Shown: positions 34,359 through 42,334, counted from the first letter of the stretch. The stretch is 64,000 nt of DNA from PALSA-1006 sp037140475 (GCA_037140475.1 JBAXEJ010000002.1:1-64000), one strand, 5' to 3'. Translations and numbers: made by a program. Notes: generated from the letters alone by a model not told the origin.

Positions 34359-34673
34359 TTAGATGCCCGTCAAAAGTAGATCAAGTGCTGCAATAATTTC
34401 GTCACGCTTGTTTTTTAACGTCGTTACTTTTACTCCAAAGGTGCGTAGCGGTAGACCCGCTAATTCACCGGTAGACATGACAACAGCCGTCCCTTTGATT
34501 TTGAATTGCGGACAAAAATGTTTTGCCGTGCCACCTGCCTCACTTGCTAACACGAGCGGTACAACGACCCGGGTGGCTAAGGCATCCAGCAAATCAGCCT
34601 GAACATCCAATAGGTAAGGAATGCTGTCGCAGGTTGCAGAATTTAAATTTTCGTATACATCAAACTGCGCCAT
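34359..34673 (-). CDS. ccdB: CcdB family toxin
   Basis: A 104-residue CcdB toxin, predicted to trap DNA gyrase. It opens MAQFDVYENLN and shows YLLDVQADLLDALATRVVVP. The frame is open 30 codons upstream, but the ATG at 34673 is the family start and shares one base with the ccdA stop (TGATG). The C-terminal residues LLTGI are close to the end that contacts gyrase in F-plasmid CcdB. It forms a pair with the upstream antitoxin. Confidence 0.93.
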   Translation of the reverse strand: MAQFDVYENLNSATCDSIPYLLDVQADLLDALATRVVVPLVLASEAGGTAKHFCPQFKIKGTAVVMSTGELAGLPLRTFGVKVTTLKNKRDEIIAALDLLLTGI

Positions 34674-34921
34674 CAGAATCTCCGCAGGCCATCGCTGAAT
34701 ACGCCTTCTTTTTCGATGCGCTCGTTGTAGGCGGCAATAAACGCTACATTTTCTTCGCGCCATTGTTGCTCTTTGGCTTTGCGCACTAGCTCGGATAAGT
34801 AGCCCTCAACCTGCTGAGACAGGTTGATATTGAGTTCTTTGGCTTGGCGCAGCAAATCAGAGTTTATGCTGAGATTCGTTGCCTTCTTGGGCGCGGTGGT
34901 GTCGAAATGGATTGGTGACAT
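34673..34921 (-). CDS. ccdA: CcdA family antitoxin
   Basis: An 82-residue CcdA-like antitoxin. The N-terminal ribbon-helix-helix part (KKATNLSINSDLLRQAKEL) binds DNA, and the C-terminal tail (WREENVAFIAAYNERIEKEG with FSDGLRRF) should neutralise CcdB. The ATG at 34921 is chosen because GGAGG (34931-34927) lies 5 bases upstream; the ATG at 34933 would leave almost no leader after the promoter. The promoter and operator dyad lie directly upstream. Confidence 0.92.
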   Translation of the reverse strand: MSPIHFDTTAPKKATNLSINSDLLRQAKELNINLSQQVEGYLSELVRKAKEQQWREENVAFIAAYNERIEKEGVFSDGLRRF

Positions 34922-34937
34922 ACGTTCCTCCATAAAT

Positions 34938-34976
34938 GATGCGCAGATTATATGCGCATCTTTATATTGGTATCAA
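34938..34976 (-). promoter_or_regulatory. ccdAB promoter with operator dyad over the -10 box
   Basis: The minus strand shows -35 TTGATA (34976-34971), an 18-base spacer, and -10 TATAAT (34952-34947). The -10 lies between perfect inverted arms: GATGCGCA (34938-34945) and TGCGCATC (34953-34960), 7 bases apart. This is the expected layout of an autorepressed toxin-antitoxin operon. Confidence 0.82.
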
Positions 34977-35075
34977 TTTGTCATTTTCTTATTGATGAAT
35001 TACTCAATGACCTGAAGTACACTTCGGCCTGCTGTAAATGTGGTCAATCCAAAAATACAAGTGAGGAGATTCAAC

Positions 35076-36428
35076 ATGCCGCAAAACAAGTTTCTGCTGG
35101 ACGAGTCAGACATTCCCACCCATTGGTACAACGTGGTGGCCGATATGCCTAACCCGCCGACACCGCCGCTAGGGCCAAACGGACAACCGATCGGGCCGGA
35201 AGCCCTCATGCCTATTTTCCCGATGGCGCTGATTGAGCAAGAAGTTTCCGCAGAACGTTGGATCAAGATTCCAGACCCAGTGCGTGAAGCGCTGCGTATG
35301 TATCGACCTTCTCCGCTTATTCGCGCGCATCGCTTAGAAGCGGCATTGGGTACGCCCGCCAAAATTTACTACAAATATGAAGGCGTATCGCCGGCCGGTT
35401 CGCACAAAGTGAATACCGCTATCCCGCAGGCATACTACAACCAGCAAGCAGGAATCAAACGCTTGGCGACTGAAACGGGCGCAGGGCAATGGGGCTCCTC
35501 AATCGCGTTAGCAGGGCAAATGTTCGGCCTAGAAGTGCGCATTTTTATGGTGCGGGTGAGCTACGATCAAAAGCCGTTCCGCCGTTCGATGATGCAGACA
35601 TGGGGCGGGGAGGTATTTGCTAGCCCAAGTATGGAAACCAATACTGGCCGCGCTATTTTGGCAAAAGACCCGAATAACCAAGGCTCATTAGGCATTGCGA
35701 TTTCTGAAGCGGTGGAAGAAGCCGCTTCACGCCCTGACACCAACTACACACTGGGCTCCGTGTTGAATCACGTGTTGCTACACCAAACGGTGATTGGCCT
35801 AGAGGCGAAAAAACAATTTGCGTTGGCGGGTGACTATCCAGACATGGTGTTCGCACCGTGTGGTGGCGGCTCTAACTTCGGTGGCGTGGCATTCCCGTTT
35901 TTGGCAGATAAAGCAGCCGGCAAAAATGTCCGCTTGGTGGCAGTTGAGCCGACTTCATGCCCAACCTTAACCAAAGGTGTTTACGCTTATGACTTTGGTG
36001 ACACGGCAGGCTTCACACCGCTGATGAAGATGTACACACTGGGGCATGACTTTATGCCACCCGGTATTCACGCCGGTGGCTTGCGCTACCACGGTGACTC
36101 TCCGTTGGTGTCGCAGCTGTATCACGAAGGTTTGATCGAGGCGCTTGCAGTGCCACAGCTAGCAACATTTGAAGCCGGCGTGCAATTCGCCCGTGCCGAA
36201 GGCATCATCCCCGCGCCGGAATCAAACCATGCGGTGCGCGCTTGTATCGACGAGGCATTACGTTGCAAAGAAACGGGCGAGAAGAAAACCTTGTTCTTCA
36301 ATTTGTCGGGACACGGTCATTTTGACATGGGCTCTTACGATCGCTACTTTGCTGGCAAGCTGGAAGATTTCAGCTATCCAGATGAGGCGATTCAGGCATC
36401 GTTGGCAAATCTGCCGAAGGTGGGGTAA
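35076..36428 (+). CDS. TrpB2-type tryptophan synthase beta chain-like protein
   Basis: A 450-residue PLP enzyme of the TrpB2 (TrpB-like) subfamily, which condenses indole and serine without needing TrpA. The PLP lysine is K111 in SPAGSHKVNTA, and the phosphate loop is PCGGGSNFGG. The long N-terminus (WYNVVADMPNPPTPPLGP) marks TrpB2 rather than TrpB1. SD GAGGAG lies before the ATG at 35076, which is preferred to the GTG/ATG at 35040. No trp genes are adjacent, so it may salvage indole or serine. Confidence 0.92.
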   Translation: MPQNKFLLDESDIPTHWYNVVADMPNPPTPPLGPNGQPIGPEALMPIFPMALIEQEVSAERWIKIPDPVREALRMYRPSPLIRAHRLEAALGTPAKIYYKYEGVSPAGSHKVNTAIPQAYYNQQAGIKRLATETGAGQWGSSIALAGQMFGLEVRIFMVRVSYDQKPFRRSMMQTWGGEVFASPSMETNTGRAILAKDPNNQGSLGIAISEAVEEAASRPDTNYTLGSVLNHVLLHQTVIGLEAKKQFALAGDYPDMVFAPCGGGSNFGGVAFPFLADKAAGKNVRLVAVEPTSCPTLTKGVYAYDFGDTAGFTPLMKMYTLGHDFMPPGIHAGGLRYHGDSPLVSQLYHEGLIEALAVPQLATFEAGVQFARAEGIIPAPESNHAVRACIDEALRCKETGEKKTLFFNLSGHGHFDMGSYDRYFAGKLEDFSYPDEAIQASLANLPKVG

Positions 36429-36471
36429 CTCACAAAAGTGGGCCGCCAACTGGCGGCCTAGTTTGTGAGTT
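36427..36471 (+). terminator. Long hairpin overlapping the TrpB2 stop codon
   Basis: Outer arms AACTCACAAA (36427-36436) and TTTGTGAGTT (36462-36471) and inner arms GGCCGCCA (36441-36448) and TGGCGGCC (36451-36458) form an extended stem. It begins inside the stop codon of the gene. A U-run does not follow, so it is a probable terminator or 3'-end stabiliser, not a canonical one. Confidence 0.7.
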
Positions 36472-36505
36472 CAAGATGCTAAATTAATGATTGATCTATC
36501 GAATT

Positions 36506-36670
36506 ATGCACATCTACAACAATCACACGAAATCACGCTTTACTTGGGACAAAATTAAACGGGTAAAAAATCTGGGTAAACATCATCTCGATTTCGCAGA
36601 TGTAGCATTGGTTTTGGATAGCCAGCTTCGACTTGATATTGAGAGTGTCAGAAACTTAGCATTAACCTGA
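36506..36670 (+). pseudogene. Truncated BrnT-like toxin gene
   Basis: A 54-codon frame opens at the ATG 36506 and ends at TGA 36668-36670. The segment RFTWDKIKRVKNLGKHHLDF, then ADVALVLDS, matches the first half of BrnT RNase toxins (a W-D..K...N..KH.-DF pattern). The C-terminal half with the rest of the active site is missing and no brnA antitoxin follows. It is best read as a degraded toxin gene. Its end overlaps the 3' end of the next gene on the other strand. Confidence 0.65.
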
Positions 36671-37105
36671 AATTTCAGATTTGCAAGAACCGCCCTTTGC
36701 GGGAATGGCTTTGGCAGCGCCTTTAATGGGCAGATTTAAAATTTTTCCATCGCTGGTTTTAGCTTGTAGCGTTTTAGCTTTTCTCATCGCTTGCCAAGCA
36801 TAGTTAAAATTATTTTCTCCGACCATTGAATCGGTCACATACGGAGTTGGAATTGTTTTGCCGTCAATTACTAAGTCAAAACTCTTTTTGTTCCCCGCAC
36901 CATACTCAACATTATTGATCGTCAAGATCATGCTAACGGGGCTGGCATCGCTACATGCGATGTAAAGCGCGTTGCCTTTCGAGACGACCGCCGTGTATTC
37001 GTCCACCCCTTGCGCCCATCCACTAGACCATTGCCCGATTTCTCCAAATGCCATTGCCGGTACAGAAGCAGCCATCAACGTAGTTGCTAAAATTGTCTTT
37101 TTCAT
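36662..37105 (-). CDS. Exported protein of unknown function
   Basis: A 147-residue protein with a clear signal peptide (MKKTILATTLMAASVPAMA). The mature part has two cysteines (IACSD and GGSCKS) that could form a disulfide, and beta-rich character. I do not recognise a family. It lies in the same-strand group with the two following unknown genes, all in an AT-richer accessory stretch. Confidence 0.65.
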   Translation of the reverse strand: MKKTILATTLMAASVPAMAFGEIGQWSSGWAQGVDEYTAVVSKGNALYIACSDASPVSMILTINNVEYGAGNKKSFDLVIDGKTIPTPYVTDSMVGENNFNYAWQAMRKAKTLQAKTSDGKILNLPIKGAAKAIPAKGGSCKSEISG

Positions 37106-37125
37106 GAACTAAGCCACGCAAATTA

Positions 37126-37410
37126 TTAAGCGTTGCTTCCGCATTGAGCACAAGTGTGTGGTATCTCAGCAGCCCCTGTTTTTTCGCGCAGTGCCTCAGC
37201 GTCTAATTCAGCAATCCGTTTAATAGATAGTTCACAAATTGATGCGACACCTTCCTCTCTTAATGTATCGTTAGAGACATAGGCATCAACCAGATTGATG
37301 CCGCATTCTTGGCATGGCACTAGCCTCCAATTGGGTAGTCGGCGATCAGGATCATCGCAAGGTATGCAATCATCTTCTGCATATTCTGAATCGTTATTCT
37401 GGTTGGACAT
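37126..37410 (-). CDS. Small cysteine-rich protein, possible zinc ribbon
   Basis: A 94-residue cytosolic protein. Three CxxC-like pairs are present: CIPCDD, CQECGINL and the C-terminal CAQCGSNA, suggesting one or more zinc sites. The ATG at 37410 is chosen because GGAG lies 7 bases upstream; the longer open frame to 37488 would run into the upstream gene. No family is recognised. The acidic start (NNDSEYAEDD) is unusual. Confidence 0.6.
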   Translation of the reverse strand: MSNQNNDSEYAEDDCIPCDDPDRRLPNWRLVPCQECGINLVDAYVSNDTLREEGVASICELSIKRIAELDAEALREKTGAAEIPHTCAQCGSNA

Positions 37411-37444
37411 ATTCACTCCAGTTGGGTTGCCAGATACAAAGCAA

Positions 37445-38356
37445 TTACATGCTGCATGGATCGGGGATGCTACGTATCGCGTCAACACTTTTTGCCGTCC
37501 CGCCTAATTGTTTATACAACTGAAAATTTCTCGCGTTGACACTATTTACCTCCGCAACTCTATTACCCATTTGATACATCACATTTTTGTCAACATACCC
37601 AGATATTTTTGCACCCTCTTTTTGACGATTGATTTCTTGCTGTGCTTGCTGCGCTATTTTCTGGTTGTTTTCTATGTTTATCGATATTTGATACAGTTTG
37701 TACGGGTCACTACTCTGACAAGCCTCTAGTTTTTGCTGTTGAGCCATCCATGCAAGCGTTTTCGCTCTATCTTCATCCACTGCTTTTTGTGCTACTAGCT
37801 GTTTAGCTTGGGCCTGCTTTTTCTTTTCTGCTAATACGTCTGGGGCAGCTTGAGTGATTGTATTGATAAATTCCTTAAATTTGTCTAATGCCTCTTGGCA
37901 ATTTGCATCCCTTGCTACATCGCGTTCCATAAGTGCCATGCCAGCTTGCATATTCGATGTTGCGACTTCTTGATCACCTTCAAAGACCGCTTCGAGGGCG
38001 TTAAAGAAAACAATATCTCCACCTGGATCGCCCAATCTGGCTCTCATTCGTGAATGTAAATTTTCAGGAAGCCTGGCAAAGTGAACCCCAATAGAGGGAC
38101 ACCTTCCATTGCCAAAATTCGTTGCATTAAAACTTCTAGTCCGTTCTTCATCAAACGTTTGAAAGAGAAAAGCCCTTCTGGCAGATTCAGACGCTACGTT
38201 AGGAAGATATTCCGCGTTGTCATCAAGATAAACTGACAGCTTATTGATGATTTCTTTTGTTGTATAAGGATCCGCAGCCGCGCTTGCTATAAGTGGCGCA
38301 ACTAAAAAAATACTGGCCATAAATGTTGATACCCATATTTTCTTAAAAATATTCAT
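37445..38356 (-). CDS. Exported protein of unknown function with helical C-terminal half
   Basis: A 303-residue protein with an N-terminal signal peptide (residues 1-26, ending IASA). The middle part has several cysteines, and a long Lys/Gln/Ala-rich helical stretch lies at about 165-260 with coiled-coil character. I recognise no family. It begins the minus-strand group of three unknown genes, divergent from the XRE regulator, which could control it. Confidence 0.62.
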   Translation of the reverse strand: MNIFKKIWVSTFMASIFLVAPLIASAAADPYTTKEIINKLSVYLDDNAEYLPNVASESARRAFLFQTFDEERTRSFNATNFGNGRCPSIGVHFARLPENLHSRMRARLGDPGGDIVFFNALEAVFEGDQEVATSNMQAGMALMERDVARDANCQEALDKFKEFINTITQAAPDVLAEKKKQAQAKQLVAQKAVDEDRAKTLAWMAQQQKLEACQSSDPYKLYQISINIENNQKIAQQAQQEINRQKEGAKISGYVDKNVMYQMGNRVAEVNSVNARNFQLYKQLGGTAKSVDAIRSIPDPCSM

Positions 38357-38477
38357 CTTTAAATTACCCCTATTTGTGTTTGTGGGTGTGCTAAATGAAA
38401 ATATGCACCTGAAGCATTATATGATTTAAAGCGTCATTCATGCAATTTTGTAATAAAACGACACTTCACATCATTAA

Positions 38478-38873
38478 ATGGTGTGGGAGAGTGCGTTGAA
38501 AAATGTCTCTAAGGTCAAAGAAAAAGAGTTGGCTAAAGGTCTTGGTGTATTGATTGCAACAAAGCGAAAATCGCTGGGTTTGACCCAAGCAGGGCTAGCC
38601 GAACTGGTTGGCATTGAGCAGGAAAGTATGTCCCGCATTGAAACAGGCATGGTTACACCATCGCTCAGCCGTTTGCTCTCGCTGGCGGATGCGTTGGATT
38701 GCACGATTGAGGATTTATTGCGTCCGGCCTCTGGCCGCAAACAAGATCAATCGTTAGTGTTGGAAGGTTTGCTGGATGGCCTTGATGAGGTAGAGCGGGC
38801 ATTCGCCGTTAAGGTGATTCGTGATTTGGCTGAGCTTTCTGCTTCGCGTCGCAAAAAGAGTGGCAAGGTATAA
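38478..38873 (+). CDS. XRE-family transcriptional regulator
   Basis: A 131-residue protein with a helix-turn-helix domain at about 20-80 (LGVLIATKRKSLGLTQAGLA, then ELVGIEQESMSRIETGMVTP). A short C-terminal helical tail follows. A TTG at 38496, preceded by GGGAGA, is a plausible alternative to the ATG at 38478. It is divergent from the unknown exported protein and convergent with the DUF433/PIN-like pair. It may regulate the small island. Confidence 0.85.
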   Translation: MVWESALKNVSKVKEKELAKGLGVLIATKRKSLGLTQAGLAELVGIEQESMSRIETGMVTPSLSRLLSLADALDCTIEDLLRPASGRKQDQSLVLEGLLDGLDEVERAFAVKVIRDLAELSASRRKKSGKV

Positions 38874-38889
38874 CACGATGTTTACTCAA

Positions 38890-39231
38890 TTAGGCAATGC
38901 ACTCAATTACCGATTCATGCACGATAACCAGTTTATGCGTGGCGCTGAGTTCGGCAAGCTGCGGCCAAACTCGTTGTAAAAATACAAATAAATCGCGCAT
39001 GCGCATGTTGCCAATACGGAGATGAATAACTTTAGGGGGCGGCGTGGATAGCATAATCCAATCAGAGAAGTCAGCGTCTTTGCTGACAATAATTAGATCA
39101 TTATCTTTTGCGTATTGCCAAATTGCAGCGTCAGGCATGTTGTCGCCAATATCGTAAACATGCGTGTAATTTTCGCCGTGCCACAGTGCGAAGCGATAAG
39201 GAAGGTTTGCGTCAATTAAAAAACGAGCCAT
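38890..39231 (-). CDS. DUF5615 PIN-like protein (probable toxin)
   Basis: A 113-residue PIN-like protein. It shows FLIDANLPYRFALW at the start and the acidic motif IIVSKDADFSDWIML, as in DUF5615/Mut7-C-like putative nucleases. The frame is open further upstream, but the ATG at 39231 overlaps the stop of the DUF433 gene by one base (TAATG), which fixes the start. A toxin role is inferred from the pairing. Confidence 0.82.
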   Translation of the reverse strand: MARFLIDANLPYRFALWHGENYTHVYDIGDNMPDAAIWQYAKDNDLIIVSKDADFSDWIMLSTPPPKVIHLRIGNMRMRDLFVFLQRVWPQLAELSATHKLVIVHESVIECIA

Positions 39232-39473
39232 TAAGCTACTTTGGCTAGATCGTAACGTTGATTCATTACTTCGGCGGCAAATCGCAGGCAAGCGCGAATG
39301 TCTTCCGCGTCAAGGCTTGGGTACTGCGCCAATATTTCATCTGCATTATCACCTTCGCTCAAATACCCTAATACCGTTTGCACCGAGATGCGCTTGCCAC
39401 GTAGCGTTGGCTTTCCATTGCAGATAGAGGGGTCGATAGTAATGCGTCCGTCTAAAAAATTTGGATGGTGCAT
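39231..39473 (-). CDS. DUF433 family protein (probable antitoxin)
   Basis: An 80-residue DUF433 protein with the winged-helix-like signature ITIDPSICNGKPTLRGKRIS, then VQTVLGYLSEGDNADEILAQ and YPSLDAEDIRACLRFA. DUF433 genes are commonly paired with DUF5615 genes and thought to act as antitoxin and repressor. The ATG at 39473 has AAGGA upstream. Confidence 0.85.
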   Translation of the reverse strand: MHHPNFLDGRITIDPSICNGKPTLRGKRISVQTVLGYLSEGDNADEILAQYPSLDAEDIRACLRFAAEVMNQRYDLAKVA

Positions 39474-39553
39474 GGTTGATTCCTTTTCTATGGAGATCAC
39501 TTAAGTTGTTCAAAGTATAACCTGATGCTATGTGGCTTACCGACTTGATGAAA

Positions 39554-41047
39554 TTAATTTTTGTCCATCCGCCGGTACTGCACAGCTTCGGCGATATGAG
39601 CAATTTGAATATTTTCACTGCCTTCTAAATCGGCAATGGTGCGCGCCACTTTCAGCACGCGGTGATAAGCCCGTGCTGAAAGGTTGAGGCGCGTAATCGC
39701 TTGGCGCAATAGTGTTTCACTGGCGGTATCGGGTGCGCAAAACTTATCAATCTCACTGACAGACAATAGTGCGTTGGGTTTGCCTTGGCGGGCCAGTTGG
39801 CGTTGCCGTGCAGCTTCAACTCGGGCTTGAATTGCGGCACTCGTTTCGCCATCCGCTTGTTTCAACAAATCTTCCTGCGGCACCGCGGGCACTTCAATCT
39901 GAATGTCGATGCGATCCAACAAAGGGCCGGAGATTTTGCCGCGATAGCGTGCGACTTGGTCGGGTGTGCAGCGGCATTTGCCGTTGTAGTGGCCGAGATA
40001 GCCGCAGGGGCAAGGGTTCATTGCGGCAACGAGTTGGAATTGCGCTTTAAAATCAGCACGGCGTGCGGCGCGGGAAATAGTGATACGCCCACTCTCCATG
40101 GGTTCGCGCAACACTTCTAAGACGCTGCGGTCAAATTCAGGTAGCTCATCCAAAAATAAAACGCCGTGCATGGCGATCGAAATTTCGCCGGGGCGTGGAT
40201 TGCTTCCGCCGCCGACTAAAGCGACTGCCGAAGCGGTGTGATGCGGCGCACGATAAGGACGGCGCTTCCAGTTTTCCACTTCGAACATGCCGCCGAGAGA
40301 TTGCATCGCCGCACTTTCCAGTGCTTCCTCTTGCGTCATTTGCGGCAAGATGCCGGGGAAGCGTGAGGCCAACATGCTTTTGCCGGTGCCGGGTGGCCCG
40401 CTCATTAACACTGAATGTGAGCCTGCGGCCGCGATTTCGAGCGCTCGTTTTGATTGCGCCTGGCCTTTGACTTCGCGCATGTCGGCGTAATGAGGAGCGA
40501 TGGCTTTATTTTCTGGAAGGTGACGGGTGAGCGCATCGCGTCCGGCGAGATGTGCGGCCACTTCGAGCAAAGATTTCGCCGGATACACAATGGCATCATC
40601 AACAAGCGCAGCTTCGGGCGCATTCATGGCAGGCAAGATAAACGCACGGCCTGAATTTGCGGCGCGATAGGTCATCGCCAGAGCGCCACGGATGGCTCGT
40701 AGCTCACCGGTGAGCGCGAGTTCTCCGGCAAATTCATAATCGTTTAATCGATCTGCAGGAATTTGCCCCGAGGCGGCAAGAATGCCAATGGCGATGGGTA
40801 AATCAAAACGCCCACTTTCTTTTGGTAGATCAGCGGGCGCAAGATTGACAGTGATGCGACGGGTGGGGAATTCAAACTGGCAGTTTTGTAGTGCGGCACG
40901 AACCCGGTCTTTACTTTCTTTCACTTCTGCTTCAGCCAAACCAACGATCGTGAAATTTGGCAGTCCGTTCGCCAGATGTACTTCAACCGTGACTAGCGCG
41001 GCATCCATGCCGGCCAGGCCGCGGCTGTAAAGCACTGCTAGGCTCAT
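39554..41047 (-). CDS. comM: YifB/ComM family AAA+ Mg-chelatase-like helicase
   Basis: A 497-residue ComM-like protein. It has the N-terminal Lon-protease-like domain (VEVHLANGLPNFTIVGL), Walker A GPPGTGKSMLASRFPG, Walker B GVLFLDELPEF, and the zinc-type ribbon CPCGYLGHYNGKCRCTPDQ. The C-terminal part (LNLSARAYHRVLKVARTIAD) is the Mg-chelatase helical domain. ComM drives branch migration during natural transformation. Other competence genes are not in this window. The start is 2 bases past the ubiK stop. Confidence 0.96.
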   Translation of the reverse strand: MSLAVLYSRGLAGMDAALVTVEVHLANGLPNFTIVGLAEAEVKESKDRVRAALQNCQFEFPTRRITVNLAPADLPKESGRFDLPIAIGILAASGQIPADRLNDYEFAGELALTGELRAIRGALAMTYRAANSGRAFILPAMNAPEAALVDDAIVYPAKSLLEVAAHLAGRDALTRHLPENKAIAPHYADMREVKGQAQSKRALEIAAAGSHSVLMSGPPGTGKSMLASRFPGILPQMTQEEALESAAMQSLGGMFEVENWKRRPYRAPHHTASAVALVGGGSNPRPGEISIAMHGVLFLDELPEFDRSVLEVLREPMESGRITISRAARRADFKAQFQLVAAMNPCPCGYLGHYNGKCRCTPDQVARYRGKISGPLLDRIDIQIEVPAVPQEDLLKQADGETSAAIQARVEAARQRQLARQGKPNALLSVSEIDKFCAPDTASETLLRQAITRLNLSARAYHRVLKVARTIADLEGSENIQIAHIAEAVQYRRMDKN

Positions 41048-41049
41048 GA

Positions 41050-41262
41050 TTACTGCTTTGCCTCTAAAGCCGCAATGCGAGCTTCTAATTTCTCTAGGCG
41101 TTGGTTTTGCACTTCATACTCTTCGCGCGTGACCAAATCTAATTTAGAAAAACCTTGTGCCAATAAAGCACGGGCGTTTTTCTCAAAATCTTTAGCGGGG
41201 CCACTGGCAACTGCATCACTGAGTTTGGCGGACATTTCTTCAAAGAATTGTGTGTTTAACAT
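41050..41262 (-). CDS. ubiK: Ubiquinone biosynthesis accessory factor UbiK
   Basis: A 70-residue coiled-coil protein of the BMFP/YqiC family. It starts MLNTQFFEEMSAKLSDAV and ends with the helical EEYEVQNQRLEKLEARIAAL. UbiK assists the Ubi complex in aerobic ubiquinone synthesis. It lies just upstream of comM and divergent from the torF-glnK-amtB operon, a common betaproteobacterial layout. Confidence 0.93.
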   Translation of the reverse strand: MLNTQFFEEMSAKLSDAVASGPAKDFEKNARALLAQGFSKLDLVTREEYEVQNQRLEKLEARIAALEAKQ

Positions 41263-41320
41263 GCTACGAGACCTCTTAAGTTTTGTTTAACGATACCCTT
41301 AGTGTAGCAAATTAACAGAT

Positions 41321-41368
41321 ACGCACTGCTTCAGTGCGTGCCGTTATAAATGCGCATGGAGTTGGTGC
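41321..41368 (+). promoter_or_regulatory. NtrC-like binding sites upstream of torF-glnK-amtB
   Basis: A perfect dyad ACGCACTG/CAGTGCGT (41321-41339) contains GCAC-TGCTTCA-GTGC (41323-41337), matching the NtrC consensus. A second, imperfect site GCAT-GGAGTTG-GTGC lies at 41354-41368. The centres are 31 bases apart and lie 102 and 71 bases upstream of the -24 element. Confidence 0.75.
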
Positions 41369-41431
41369 AAATCGCCGGCTTGATTGTTTCAAATTCATAT
41401 AAATCTATTATTTATACCTATTTTCATGGGC

Positions 41432-41447
41432 TGGCACGCTTTCTGCT
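41432..41447 (+). promoter_or_regulatory. Sigma-54 promoter of torF-glnK-amtB
   Basis: TGGCACGCTTTCTGCT matches TGGCACR-N4-TTGCW with a single mismatch and correct spacing between the GG and GC dinucleotides. The predicted start is near 41458, giving a leader of about 64 bases before the torF ATG. Confidence 0.86.
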
Positions 41448-41521
41448 CTAACGTAACCGTGGATGAATTAAGTCCCAAAATTTTTAGCTTAATTTTTTAA
41501 CTTCATAGAAAAGGAAACACC

Positions 41522-42286
41522 ATGTTTAAAACTAAATTACTCGTAATCGCTTTGGGCGCTGCTTTTGCAATGCCTGCTTTGGCTGCAGATGTACCTGCTG
41601 TTACAAGCAACGTAGGTATCGTTTCTGACTACATCTATCGTGGTTTAACACAAACATCACATGCTCCGGCAATTCAAGGTGGTTTTGATTACGCACATGC
41701 TAGTGGTTTCTATGCGGGTGTTTGGGGTTCGAACGTGAGCTGGATTGCTGATAGTGGAGCTGTTACAACTGCTGCAGGTAGCTACGGGCCTTCAATGGAG
41801 TTGGATACTTACTTTGGCTTCAAAGGCACAGTGATGGCCGATGTGGCTTATGACGTGGGTGCTGTGCGTTACAACTATCTGGGAAGTAGCTACACCCCGG
41901 CCGCTGGTTTTGCAAATGCAGATACGGCTGAAGCTTATGTTGGTGTGACTTACAGTGTGGTTACTCTGAAATACTCATACGGACTTTTGGATCGTTTCCT
42001 GACAACGCCAAATGCAGGTGGTACTGGTTACGCTGATTTGACTGTGAACTATCCAGTTGAGAGTTTAGGCGCAACGGTGGTTGCTCATGCCGGTCACCAA
42101 CACTTCAATATCGGCCCTACAGATACTTATAGCTACTCAGACTACAAGTTAGCTGTGACTAAAGATTTCGGCGGTTATGTAGCGGGTCTTGCTTATACCA
42201 AAACCAACGTAAGCCCATCTTGGACTTATGGCAACCAAAACTGGGGCAAGGATGCAGTTGCTGTATCTCTGACACACGCAATGTAA
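41522..42286 (+). CDS. TorF-family putative porin (Gcw_chp)
   Basis: A 254-residue outer-membrane protein. The signal peptide ends FAMPALAAD. The mature part shows SNVGIVSDYIYRGLTQTSHA and GFYAGVWGSNVSW, the TorF/Gcw_chp pattern, and beta-barrel alternation to the C-terminus. SD AAAGGAA precedes the ATG. It is the first gene behind the sigma-54 promoter and shares it with glnK and amtB, implying a role in uptake of a nitrogen compound. Confidence 0.88.
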   Translation: MFKTKLLVIALGAAFAMPALAADVPAVTSNVGIVSDYIYRGLTQTSHAPAIQGGFDYAHASGFYAGVWGSNVSWIADSGAVTTAAGSYGPSMELDTYFGFKGTVMADVAYDVGAVRYNYLGSSYTPAAGFANADTAEAYVGVTYSVVTLKYSYGLLDRFLTTPNAGGTGYADLTVNYPVESLGATVVAHAGHQHFNIGPTDTYSYSDYKLAVTKDFGGYVAGLAYTKTNVSPSWTYGNQNWGKDAVAVSLTHAM

Positions 42287-42334
42287 TTTGGCTAACGCGG
42301 GGCTTCACCGCCCCGCACTTTAGGAGGACTGAAA

